Source: Lentisphaeria bacterium (GTDB lineage Bacteria; Verrucomicrobiota; Lentisphaeria; JABSQK01; UBA12247). From it: a stretch of DNA of 10,340 bases. Positions 1-7,530 of this stretch are shown in pieces (position 1 is the first letter of the stretch; the number at the start of each line of letters is the position of its first letter). The stretch lies in contig DMTJ01000378.1 of assembly GCA_003477185.1 (NCBI GenBank), forward strand, positions 1-10,340, written 5' to 3'. The notes below the pieces were generated by a model. The model made no database searches and had not been told where the DNA came from. It saw nothing but the letters and a program-made list of their open reading frames with translations. Position numbers and translations under genes: made by a program.

Positions 1-1229
1 TGACGTCCGCCCGGATCGTGCCAGACTTGGATGGCGGACGTCTGGTTGTGACGCCGACGATCACCGGCGCTCGGACCGGATTGCGCTTTCGGGCTACGGT
101 GACGGCCGACGGAACAGCAGCTGGTGCCGCCGAAGCGCCAGCCGGCAGCGGGAGCGCCGTCGTTGTCCAGCTGGCCAATCCACGGCCCTGGTCACCGACC
201 GCCCCGTTCCTCTACGATGTCCGCCTCGAGTTAGTCGACGGCGAGACGATCGTTGATTCGGTCGCCAGCTATGCCGGCCTGCGCAAGTTTCACATTGAGG
301 GCAATCGTTTCTACCTGAACAACGAGCCCTTCTTCTTCCGCTCCGTCCTAGATCAAGGTTTCTACCCCGACGGCATCTGGACCGCCCCAAGCGACGCCGA
401 ACTCAAGGCAGACATCGAGCGAGCCAAAGCAGTCGGCTTCAATGGTGCACGCCTCCACCAAAAGGTGTTCGAAGAGCGGTTTCACTATTGGGCGGACCAG
501 CTCGGCTACATCACATGGGGCGAGTTCTGCGATTGGGGTGCCTGGCGCCAACAGGCCAGCCTGGAGGCGTTCCACAATCTCCAAAACGAGTGGCGCGAAG
601 TGGTGATGCGCGATCTAAACCATCCCTCGATCGTCGCCTGGACACCCTATAACGAAACGGCAGAAGTCGCCAAGGCTCACATCGAGCGCCATCGGCGTTG
701 CGTACAAGAGACGGTGGACCTCACCCGCGCCTTGGACCCGACCCGACCGGTCAACGATTGCAGCGGCTATGTGCACGTGGACACCGACATCTACACCGTG
801 CATTGCTATGACCAAGACGTGGCGACCTTTGCTGAAAAGTTCACAGCAGTCGCGCCAGGCGCTCGCGAGGGCTTCCACGTGAACGTCCCCGAGCTTGATG
901 CCCCCTACGCCGGCCAGCCCTACGTAGTCGACGAATACGGCGGCACCTGGTGGCGCGAGGAGATCGCCCCAGCGCAAGCCGATCCGGCCAGTTGGGGCTA
1001 CGGCAGGCCGCCCGAAGGCATCGAGGAAGTCTACGCCCGAATCGCCGGGCTGACCAAGGTCTTGACAGATCACCCCCACATCGCTGGCTACACCTACACC
1101 CAACTCACCGATGTGGAGCAGGAGCAGAACGGCATCTACACCTACGATCGCCAGCTCAAGTTCGACGCCGAGCGCCTGCGCGCCATCTTCGGCGCCCCCG
1201 CGGCAAGCGAAGGGGAAGAATCCCCATGA
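1..1229 (+). CDS. Glycoside hydrolase family 2 (beta-galactosidase/glucuronidase-like), 5' end outside the window
   Basis: This is the C-terminal part of a retaining exo-glycosidase that removes a terminal sugar from an oligosaccharide. The frame is open to the left edge with no stop, so the true start and the N-terminal sugar-binding domain lie outside the window. Counting from the GTG at 18, residues 1-95 look like the GH2 immunoglobulin-like sandwich and 95-395 like the TIM barrel. Typical segments are VLDQGFYPDG, the HQK motif and a WGEF stretch. The expected catalytic pair is visible: acid/base Glu213 in YNET, preceded by Asn as in clan GH-A, and nucleophile Glu306 in VDEYGG. The stop overlaps the start of the sulfatase as ATGA, so the two are probably translationally coupled. 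Family and catalytic residues are clear, but the exact sugar specificity cannot be read from the sequence. Confidence 0.9.
   Translation, partial: TSARIVPDLDGGRLVVTPTITGARTGLRFRATVTADGTAAGAAEAPAGSGSAVVVQLANPRPWSPTAPFLYDVRLELVDGETIVDSVASYAGLRKFHIEGNRFYLNNEPFFFRSVLDQGFYPDGIWTAPSDAELKADIERAKAVGFNGARLHQKVFEERFHYWADQLGYITWGEFCDWGAWRQQASLEAFHNLQNEWREVVMRDLNHPSIVAWTPYNETAEVAKAHIERHRRCVQETVDLTRALDPTRPVNDCSGYVHVDTDIYTVHCYDQDVATFAEKFTAVAPGAREGFHVNVPELDAPYAGQPYVVDEYGGTWWREEIAPAQADPASWGYGRPPEGIEEVYARIAGLTKVLTDHPHIAGYTYTQLTDVEQEQNGIYTYDRQLKFDAERLRAIFGAPAASEGEESP
1211..1219 (+). promoter_or_regulatory. Ribosome binding site of the sulfatase
   Basis: The purine-rich AGGGGAAGA lies 6 bases before the ATG at 1226. 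It supports that start over the longer open frame, which extends back to about 950 inside the GH2 gene. Translation from 1226 also gives the conserved sulfatase N-terminus straight away. Confidence 0.7.
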
Positions 1230-2818
1230 CCAAACGACCGAACATTCTGCTCATCATCAACGACGACATGGGCTACTCCGACCTCGGCTGCTACGGTGGC
1301 GAAGCCCGCACGCCCAATCTGAATGCCTTGGCCGAGAATGGCCTGCGCTACACCCAGTTCTACAACACCGCCCGCTGTTGCCCGTCGCGCGCATCGATGC
1401 TCACCGGCCTCTATCCGCAGCAGGCAGACGTGGGCCACATGGTCGGCGACGACCAGATCGACGGCTACCTCGGGGACCTGAACCGCGACACCGTCACCAT
1501 CGCCGAAGCGCTCGGCACCAGCGGTTACCGCAGCTACATGTGTGGCAAGTGGCATGTCACCGGCCATATCGGCGCAGATGGGCCGAAGCACAACTGGCCG
1601 GCCAATCGCGGATTCGACGATTTCTACGGCATCATCACCGGCGCTGCGAATTACTGGAATCCCCAGACGTTGACTCGAAACAACGAGCGCATCGCGCCCG
1701 AGCCAGGGCACTTCTTCACTGACCGCATTTCGGAGGAAGCCGTCCGCCAGATCAGCGAGCATTGTACTGACCACGCTGGCACGCCCTTTTTCCAATACGT
1801 TGCCTACACCGCGCCCCACTGGCCCTTGCACGCGCATCCCGAAGACATTGCGGAGTACGCAGGTGCGTTCGACGCCGGCTGGGACACGCTCCGCGAAGAG
1901 CGCTTGGCCCGCGTGGTCAAGATGGGCATCATCGACCGCCAGTGGCTGCTCACCGCCCGCGATCCCCGGGTTGCGGCTTGGGATGAGGCTGATCACAAAG
2001 AATGGCAAGCGGGCAGAATGGAAGTCTATGCCGCCCAACTCGACCGCATGGACCGCGGCATTGGCACCATCCTGCAGTCCCTCAAGGACAACGGCCAGTG
2101 GGACAACACCCTCATTGTGTTCTTGGCCGACAACGGTGCTTGCGCCGAAGAACTCGGGCCCAAGATGGGCCAGGGAGTTCGCGAAGGCTCAGTCCCGTAC
2201 GCCACCGCCCAGACCAGCGATGGCCGCGAGGTCCGCTTCGGCAACGATCCCGCGGTCATGCCGGGCCCCGAAGACACCTACCAGAGCTGCGGTACGGCGT
2301 GGGCAAACGTCAGCAACACGCCCTTTCGGCTCTACAAGCATTGGGTGCACGAAGGCGGCATTTCGACACCGTTCATCGCCCATTGGCCCGCCGGGATCGC
2401 CGCTCGGAATGAGCTTCGCGATCAACCCGCACAGCTGCCAGATATTATGGCCACCTTCCTCGACATTGCGGACACCGCCTATCCGGCCAGCCACAACGGT
2501 CGAACCATCAAGCCTCTGGAGGGCTTCAGCATCGTGCCAACTTTTGCGGACTCCGCACCGACTCGCGAGGTGCTGTACTGGGAGCACGAGGGCAACAAAG
2601 CAGTCCGCCGCGGAATCTGGAAGCTTGTCTGCCGCTATGGCCAAGACTGGGAGCTCTACAACATGGCCGCAGACCGCAGCGAGACCCGCGATCTAGCCGT
2701 CACCCATCCCCGCATTGTGAGTGAGCTGACAGCTCTCCACGATGCCTGGGCCGAACGCTGCGGCGTCATGCCATGGGAGGCGCTGCAAGAGCATCGGCGC
2801 TGGCAAGAGCAGCACTGA
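1226..2818 (+). CDS. S1-family (formylglycine-dependent) arylsulfatase
   Basis: A 530-residue type I sulfatase that hydrolyses a sulfate ester, most likely on a carbohydrate. It begins with KRPNILLIINDDMGYSDLG; Asp13 and Asp14 are the first calcium ligands. The maturation motif C-X-P-S-R is present as CCPSR at residues 51-55, so Cys51 would become formylglycine and a formylglycine-generating enzyme is needed; none is in the window. Further expected active-site parts are GKWH (Lys108, His110), ADNG (Asp302, Asn303) and a Lys/His-containing segment near residue 372. The C-terminus has the usual WELYNMAAD stretch. Length is normal for the family. No signal peptide is visible, so the enzyme probably acts in the cytoplasm unless the N-terminus is atypical. 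It overlaps the GH2 stop by ATGA and is presumably co-transcribed. Substrate unknown. Confidence 0.95.
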   Translation: MTKRPNILLIINDDMGYSDLGCYGGEARTPNLNALAENGLRYTQFYNTARCCPSRASMLTGLYPQQADVGHMVGDDQIDGYLGDLNRDTVTIAEALGTSGYRSYMCGKWHVTGHIGADGPKHNWPANRGFDDFYGIITGAANYWNPQTLTRNNERIAPEPGHFFTDRISEEAVRQISEHCTDHAGTPFFQYVAYTAPHWPLHAHPEDIAEYAGAFDAGWDTLREERLARVVKMGIIDRQWLLTARDPRVAAWDEADHKEWQAGRMEVYAAQLDRMDRGIGTILQSLKDNGQWDNTLIVFLADNGACAEELGPKMGQGVREGSVPYATAQTSDGREVRFGNDPAVMPGPEDTYQSCGTAWANVSNTPFRLYKHWVHEGGISTPFIAHWPAGIAARNELRDQPAQLPDIMATFLDIADTAYPASHNGRTIKPLEGFSIVPTFADSAPTREVLYWEHEGNKAVRRGIWKLVCRYGQDWELYNMAADRSETRDLAVTHPRIVSELTALHDAWAERCGVMPWEALQEHRRWQEQH

Positions 2819-2875
2819 CAGCCAGAGACGGCAGGCTCTCAATTGGAGCGTGCTCTTCCCAGCACGGGGCGAAAG

Positions 2876-2944
2876 AACGCCACTCCCCTAGCTGACTACG
2901 AACAACGCCGTTGCCCGTTTGTAGTTAGCGACGGGAGTCGCGTT
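2876..2944. repeat. Large imperfect inverted repeat between convergent genes (hairpin, possible terminator)
   Basis: Arms 2876-2903 and 2917-2944 are 28 bases each around a 13-base spacer. As plus-strand RNA 25 of 28 positions can pair: an unbroken 13-bp core (2891-2903 with 2917-2929, two of them G-U), a 6-bp block (2882-2887 with 2933-2938) and a 5-bp outer block. The right arm includes part of the GH3 remnant's stop codon. As minus-strand RNA the two wobbles become A-C mismatches, so the fold suits the sulfatase transcript better. No T-run follows, so it is not a classical intrinsic terminator. It could end or stabilise the mRNA, or be a small repeat element. Confidence 0.7.
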
Positions 2945-3866
2945 ACAGCACGAGTGTCCCCGCGATTGCGCCGCTACTCTCGTCATCTGGTTGGCCACCG
3001 CCGACGCTGATGGCGTAGTCGCCGCTTGCGAAAATGGGCGCGCCCTTGGCGCTGTAGGCGGTAAGCTGCTTGCGCTTGATGGTCAGGCTAACGGTCTTGG
3101 TCGCGCCCGCTTTGATGCGAACCCGCTTGAAGGCCAAAAGCTGCTTGATCGGCGTCGGGACCCGGGCCGGGCTGTCCGTGACGTACACCTGGACCACTTC
3201 GTCGCCGTCGCGCTTGCCGCTGTTCTTCACCTCGACGGTCAGGGTCAAGCCATCCACCTTTAGCTTACTATACTTGGACGTTGTGTAACTCAGCCCATAG
3301 CCGAACTGGTAGAGCGCCTCCTTCTTCATGAACCGATAGGTGCGCCCCTTCATCCGGTAGTCGGTGAAGGTAGGAATATCTGCCAGCGACTTAATGAAGG
3401 TCAGGGGCAGGCGTCCGGCCGGATTGTAGTCGCCGAAGATGGCATCGGCCATTGCTTCGCCGCCAGCCTCGCCCGGATACCAGACCATCAAGATGGCCGC
3501 GCAGTGTTCCTTGGCCCAGTTGAACTCAATCGGGCTGCCTCCGGTAAGCACGAGGATCACCGGCTTGCCGGTCGCGACCAACTTCTCCAGCAAGGCCTGC
3601 TGCTGCGTGGGCAGTCCGATGCTGACACGATCCCCGCCGCCCTCGGCATCGGGCACGCCCATGTCACCCGCCTCTTCGCCCTCCATCTCAGGTGTGACGC
3701 CCATGCAGGCGATGATCACCTCGGCATCATTCAAGGCCCAGCCGATCTCTTCTTCGATCGCACCCGAGCAGTAATTCACCTGGGTGCCCGCTGAGACCTT
3801 GCCGACCACGCCCTCGAGCAGCGTCGAGAAGCGAGAGGATAAGCCGTTGTAGTTACCCCACAGCAC
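2943..3866 (-). pseudogene. Glycoside hydrolase family 3 remnant (C-terminal domain plus fibronectin III-like domain)
   Basis: The 307 residues match the second half of a GH3 beta-glucosidase/beta-xylosidase. Visible family marks are GNYNG near the start, TPEMEGEE around residues 58-65 (region of the catalytic acid/base Glu), WYPGEAGG, FGDYNPAGRLP, the DYRMKGRTYR segment, YQFGYGLSYT, and a fibronectin III-like domain from about residue 200. The N-terminal TIM barrel with the nucleophile Asp, usually several hundred residues, is absent. The frame runs on to about 4034, where an in-frame TGA stops it, but 3873-4034 does not read like GH3 and holds no usual start codon; the only one is the GTG at 3866. 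Only about 110 bases then remain before the next gene. The copy is therefore 5'-truncated and very unlikely to be active. It may have belonged with the GH2/sulfatase pair. Confidence 0.8.
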
Positions 3867-4149
3867 GTCATGCCGCGAATGCGGCAGGAACCACCGGTAT
3901 TCAGCGGCGTTGCCTCCGCCCTGGACGGTGTGCCAGAAGCCGTTACCGTAGGCAGATACTCCTCCTTCGACGCATCCCCATACCGCCGATTCCCAGGAGC
4001 TTTCCAGCTGGTCTAGCTCGTCGCCGGGGTGGCATCACGAGGCGGGGAAACCGCGTCCTGCGTTGTATGTTCCTCGCACAGGCGGATTATACCGGTTCAG
4101 CCGATGCGTCCACTGGAGACGCAGACGACCTTAACAGCACGGTGTGAGA
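3867..4149. other. Intergenic junction between the GH3 remnant and the S1-domain gene
   Basis: This stretch joins the truncated end of the GH3 remnant to the leader of the S1-domain gene. I see no intact gene in it. A TATACC at 4088-4093 with a TTGTAT at 4063-4068 could be a weak promoter for the S1-domain gene, but the 19-base spacing is long and the match poor. TGCGTC (4105-4110) and GACGCA (4118-4123) can form a 6-bp hairpin in the leader. Confidence 0.4.
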
Positions 4150-5538
4150 ATGTCGGAATTAGACAAGTCGCTGGTTGGCTTTCATAGCAGCTTTTCCCCT
4201 GGCGAGCAAGTGACAGGCGTGATCATCTCGATCACGCGAGATTGGGTTTTCGTAGATGTCCGGGCCAAGAGCGAGGGCATCATCCCTCGCCAGGAACTAG
4301 AACGCGATGGTGAAATATCGGTCAAGGAAGGCGATGAGATTACGTCGCACTTTTCCCACCAAGACAGCAATGGCATCCATCTCATGGTCCGCGTCGGTGG
4401 CAAGGACAGCGATCAGATCGACGAAGCGCTCGCAGACGCCGCAGCCAGCGGCATCCCCGTAGAGGGGAAGGTGGCCGAAGAACGTAAAGGCGGCTTCGAA
4501 GTCACGATTGGCTCGCAGCGAGCCTTCTGCCCCTACTCGCAAATCGACATGCATCGGCGTGATGCCGCAGACCACTTGGGCCGAGTATACAGCTTTCTGG
4601 TCACCGAGTACGCAGATGGAAACCTCGTGGTTTCGCGTCGCAAACTTATGGAGCAGGAGCAGCAGGGCCAGATCGAGGTGCTGAAGGAGCGCCTGCAGGT
4701 CGGGGAGATCATCGGAGGCGAGGTCACACGCCTCGCAGACTTTGGCGCATTTGTGGAGCTCGGTGGGACTGAAGGGCTTATTCCAATGCGCGAAATGGCC
4801 TGGAAACGGGTCGAAACCGCCGGCGATGTCGTGCAGCCTGGCCAAACCGTACAGGTCAAAATTCTGAGCTTGGACTGGGCGCGGAATCGCATTTCGCTGA
4901 GTTTGCGCGAAGCCCAAGGAGATCCGTGGGGCAAGGCTGAGAACAGCTACCACGTTTCCAATCGTTACCACGGCAAGGTCGTGCGCCTGATGCCATTCGG
5001 TGCCTTTGTCGAGCTTGAGCCCGGGATCGAAGGCCTGGTCCATATTTCGAAACTAGGCGCTGGCAAGCGCCTGCGCCACGCCGCCGAAGTTCTGCATGAA
5101 GATGAAGAGCTCGAGGTCTACATTCAGGCGATCGACATCGAGAAGCGTCGCATCTCCCTGACCATGGAGAACCCGCAATTGGGCCGCACCATGGATGTGG
5201 ACGGCGCTGCGCTTACGGTTGGCCAACAGCACGTCGGCAAGGTTGAAGAGATTCGCCCATTTGGCGTATTCGTTCGCTTGACGGACCGCCTGGTCGGGCT
5301 GCTTCATGTGAGCGAAGTATCGATCGACGGGGCGGTTAACCCGGGCAAAGCCCTGTGGAAGCGGCACCCTCCAGGATCCGAGGTGACGGTCGTCGTGAAA
5401 TCGATTCATAACGATCGGGTTTCGCTGATGCTGCCTGATTCAGGTGACGATGATTCAGACGAGTTCCGGGAGTATCTCTCGGGCAGTCAGGATGACTTCG
5501 GCAGCGTGGGCTCGGCATTCGACGGGCTGTCCCTCTAG
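4150..5538 (+). CDS. S1-domain RNA-binding protein with five S1 repeats (ribosomal protein S1-like)
   Basis: A 462-residue protein made almost entirely of S1 (OB-fold) RNA-binding repeats at about residues 16-82, 101-165, 184-253, 270-339 and 356-429, ending in an acidic tail. Repeats 3-5 carry the classic motif: FGAFVEL with EGLIPM, FGAFVEL with EGLVHISKL, and FGVFVRL with VGLLHVSEV. Repeats 1 and 2 are more divergent, as in the ribosome-binding half of S1. The protein resembles bacterial S1-like proteins that bind mRNA at the ribosome, but it is shorter than six-repeat RpsA and may be a paralogue rather than the essential S1. I chose the ATG at 4150 over the GTG at 4144; neither has a strong ribosome binding site. 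The CreB-like gene follows 14 bases later, suggesting co-transcription. Confidence 0.88.
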   Translation: MSELDKSLVGFHSSFSPGEQVTGVIISITRDWVFVDVRAKSEGIIPRQELERDGEISVKEGDEITSHFSHQDSNGIHLMVRVGGKDSDQIDEALADAAASGIPVEGKVAEERKGGFEVTIGSQRAFCPYSQIDMHRRDAADHLGRVYSFLVTEYADGNLVVSRRKLMEQEQQGQIEVLKERLQVGEIIGGEVTRLADFGAFVELGGTEGLIPMREMAWKRVETAGDVVQPGQTVQVKILSLDWARNRISLSLREAQGDPWGKAENSYHVSNRYHGKVVRLMPFGAFVELEPGIEGLVHISKLGAGKRLRHAAEVLHEDEELEVYIQAIDIEKRRISLTMENPQLGRTMDVDGAALTVGQQHVGKVEEIRPFGVFVRLTDRLVGLLHVSEVSIDGAVNPGKALWKRHPPGSEVTVVVKSIHNDRVSLMLPDSGDDDSDEFREYLSGSQDDFGSVGSAFDGLSL

Positions 5539-5552
5539 CCTCGAAGCTGGTC

Positions 5553-6245
5553 ATGGCGCAGAAAATTCTGGTAGTCGAGGATGAATCGGCGATTGCCGAC
5601 ACCATTCAGTATGCCTTGGCCACCGAAGGGTTTGACGTGACCGTCGTCGGAACTGGCAGCGCCGCGCGCGAAGCGCTGGCTGCTGCGCAGTTTGAGTTAG
5701 CAGTGCTGGATGTCGGCCTGCCGGACTGCAATGGCTTCGACCTCTTTCGCGAACTCCGCAGATCCTCCGAACTGCCGGTGGTCTTCCTGACCGCACGAAG
5801 CGAGGAGGTCGACCGCATTGTCGGCCTGGAGATCGGTGCCGATGACTACATGGCGAAGCCGTTCAGCCCCCGCGAATTGACGGCCCGCGTCCGTGCGATC
5901 CTCCGCCGTTGCGCCAGCGCCAAGGATCCAGAGCCAGAAGTTGCGGAGTCCGCACCAGGCTTCTCGCACTGCGAGTCAGCGTGCGAAATTCGCTATCACG
6001 GTGAATTGCTGCGGCTGTCCCGCGGGGAGTATCGCCTACTGACTGCCATGCTGTCGCGACCTGGCTGGGTCCTCTCGCGCGAGCAACTGCTCGACCTTGC
6101 CTGGGACGATCCCATGGCGAGCGAGCCGCGCACGGTCGATACGCACATCAAGACCATCCGCGCCAAGCTGCGCAAGATCACGCCAGACCAGTGCCCGATC
6201 ATCACGCACCACAGCATGGGCTACTCGCTCAGTGTTGACCCATGA
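5553..6245 (+). CDS. creB: OmpR/PhoB-family response regulator, CreB-like
   Basis: A 230-residue two-component response regulator. The receiver domain (residues 1-120) has acidic residues Glu9/Asp10, phosphoacceptor Asp53 in LDVGLPD, Thr80 and Lys102 in AKPFSPREL. The C-terminal winged-helix domain (about 130-228) ends with VDTHIKTIRAKLR and MGYSL. Several stretches, notably FLTARSEEVDR, LEIGADDY and the TPD...ITH...MGYSL ending, are strikingly close to E. coli CreB, the regulator of carbon- and envelope-related genes with sensor kinase CreC. It should be phosphorylated by a histidine kinase and bind DNA as a dimer, but no kinase gene follows. The stop overlaps an ATG (ATGA at 6242-6245) that opens only nine codons. 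It lies 14 bases after the S1-domain gene. The family is certain; the creB name is likely but rests on similarity remembered, not searched. Confidence 0.88.
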   Translation: MAQKILVVEDESAIADTIQYALATEGFDVTVVGTGSAAREALAAAQFELAVLDVGLPDCNGFDLFRELRRSSELPVVFLTARSEEVDRIVGLEIGADDYMAKPFSPRELTARVRAILRRCASAKDPEPEVAESAPGFSHCESACEIRYHGELLRLSRGEYRLLTAMLSRPGWVLSREQLLDLAWDDPMASEPRTVDTHIKTIRAKLRKITPDQCPIITHHSMGYSLSVDP

Positions 6246-6610
6246 ATAGCAAGGCCAGCCGCCAATGGTGAGTTTACTAGTTAAACTGCCCTCTTGACAC
6301 GATACTGTTTCCAGCGATGGTTCCGGATGCCTTTTGCTCATTGAGGAGCAGTCTCGGAAAATTAGCATAGTGGCCAGAACACACGCCGCGTCACACTTCT
6401 CTTGCCACTGCAGACACATGATGCATTGAATCTGCAGCGTTCTATCGTGAGGTAGAGGCCTTCGGGCTCACTCGAATTTGTATCTAAGCGACGCTGAAAG
6501 CAGTGACAGGGTTGAGCTCGACAATTTGGATGCTTACGATGGACTGGTAGCTACGCACTGAGGCGTATGGGACAGCCCTGGGTTCAGCTCAGTAAAGGAT
6601 TGGGCAATAG
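6246..6610. other. Non-coding stretch after the CreB-like gene
   Basis: No gene is recognisable here. A nine-codon ORF starts at the ATG overlapping the regulator's stop and ends at 6271. Right after it AGTTTA/TAAACT forms a small inverted repeat (6271-6287). TTGACA at 6294-6299 is a perfect -35 hexamer but has no fitting -10 at 16-18 bases. A hairpin with GTGAG/CTCAC arms and an internal CC-TTCG-GG loop lies at 6447-6471 and might be a weak terminator of the plus-strand operon. The rest lacks codon structure in any frame, which suggests decayed sequence where a sensor kinase gene might be expected. Confidence 0.45.
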
Positions 6611-6937
6611 ATGAAAGCTGAAGCCATCTCTGCGAAGGACAGAGTACTCCAAGTCATATTCGGTTCCATGCTGCTTGGCCTTCTGCTGGCTTTCGGGATC
6701 GTTTGCACGGCTCTATTGCTTCCAAGCATCCACCGGCTGTCGGCAGGGTCAGCGCTGTGGCGCTCATTTCATGTGGTTGTCGCAGCAGCGCTCGGGTTCT
6801 TCGTCTCACTGATTCTTGCTGGCTTCCTGGCGTTCATTATAGTGAGCGGGCGTACCGTTGGCTATGATCGCGAGCCTACAACCGGATTGCGATTAACGGG
6901 CGGTGGGTACCTATCGTATGAGATTCCCGGCGAATGA
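6611..6937 (+). CDS. Small hypothetical membrane protein, two predicted helices
   Basis: I do not recognise this 108-residue protein. It has a short charged N-terminus, two hydrophobic segments (about residues 15-38 and 54-79) separated by a short loop rich in Ser and Arg, and a polar C-terminal tail of about 28 residues. This would suit an inner-membrane protein with both ends on the same side. A possible ribosome binding site AAAGGA lies at 6594-6599, 11 bases before the ATG, a slightly long spacing. It stands alone between a non-coding stretch and the decayed toxin gene on the other strand. The hydrophobic pattern and clean frame argue that it is a real gene, but the assignment is tentative. 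Confidence 0.55.
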   Translation: MKAEAISAKDRVLQVIFGSMLLGLLLAFGIVCTALLLPSIHRLSAGSALWRSFHVVVAAALGFFVSLILAGFLAFIIVSGRTVGYDREPTTGLRLTGGGYLSYEIPGE

Positions 6938-6969
6938 GTGGGCAGAGAGAGTAGGGACTGGTCGAGTGC

Positions 6970-7258
6970 CTACGCACCATCGTCAGGTCGGCCGCTATGC
7001 GCCCGGTCTGCCCAGTAGACGGGCTTACGTTGTTGATGGGCGACGCGATAGAGACCAGCGTAGGGGGAAGCGAGTGAGCTGATGGTGTCGATTATCACAG
7101 AAGGTGACTGGCCATGCGAAAGAAAATTGGTCAATATGCCCGTAGGCTGTGACCAGTTCGAGAATGATCTCTCGGCCGAAGCCGGGCTCGACGTTGCTGT
7201 AGTAGTCTTCCGCGGCCGAAATCTCTTCGGCAGCCTCGTGAAGCAAGATGCGCTTCAC
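6970..7258 (-). pseudogene. RelE/ParE-family toxin, frameshifted
   Basis: The intact part (GTG at 7258 down to 7068) reads as the N-terminal two thirds of a RelE/ParE-superfamily toxin: LHEAAEEISAAEDYY, PGFGREI, and FSFAWPV followed by LTRFP. After RFP the frame runs into unrelated sequence and stops at 7025. Dropping one base in the five-G run at 7063-7067 restores the family ending: RFPYAGLYRV, then AHQQRKPVYWADR, stopping at 6970. Even so, about nine residues usually found between the YRV and AHQ(R)RKP motifs are missing, so a second, in-frame deletion is likely. The start overlaps the stop of the upstream antitoxin-like frame as GTGA, the usual coupling of such pairs. Toxins of this family act as gyrase poisons or ribosome-dependent mRNA endonucleases; this copy is probably inactive. 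Confidence 0.72.
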
Positions 7259-7498
7259 GAATCGTAAGCAGATAGACGCGCACGCAGGAACTCGTCAGCG
7301 TCAATAAACTTAGCTTCGCCGCGATTGAGTTTGTCCAGACGGCGTTCGATTTCAGCCTTCCATTCAACGCTCAACTCTTGGGACTGGTGGCTTGGAAATG
7401 TGACATGCACTTCCGCGCGGCAGGACGGCAGATTCTGGTCGAGAAACAGCAAGTGACCGTGGTCGTAAATGGCCCGGTTTCCATGCGTATTTTTCCAT
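7255..7498 (-). pseudogene. Antitoxin of the toxin/antitoxin pair, start region damaged
   Basis: The frame ends with EWKAEIERRLDKLNRGEAKF and ARLSAYDS, which resembles the C-terminal half of short 'addiction module' antitoxins paired with ParE-like toxins. Before it, from about 7476 down, AIYDHGHLLFLDQ and EVHVTF resemble the beta-rich start of AF2212/DUF104-like antitoxins. No ATG lies in this frame near the expected start. An ATG at 7498 (MEKYAW) is one base out of frame, so a single-base change between 7475 and 7498 would connect it. The only in-frame alternative is a GTG at 7557, which lies inside an inverted repeat. The stop overlaps the toxin's GTG. An antitoxin is clear from position and C-terminus; the subfamily is uncertain, and it may still be expressed from an unusual start. 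Confidence 0.55.
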
Positions 7499-7530
7499 GT
7501 CGCGTTCCGCCTGATACAGGTCGATACACC

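Noticed and set aside
950..1225. Extension of the sulfatase frame upstream to 950
   Set aside because: It lies inside the GH2 gene in another frame, reads as Arg/His-rich shadow sequence, and the ATG at 1226 has a good ribosome binding site followed at once by the sulfatase N-terminus.
1142..2038. Long minus-strand frame antisense to the sulfatase
   Set aside because: It is a GC-driven shadow of a clearly conserved plus-strand gene and has no recognisable domain.
4297..5043. Minus-strand frame of 248 codons under the S1-domain gene
   Set aside because: The plus strand encodes well-formed S1 repeats; the antisense frame shows no domain pattern.
6294..6306. TTGACA followed by GATACT as a promoter
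   Set aside because: The two boxes are almost adjacent, and no -10-like hexamer lies 16-18 bases from TTGACA.
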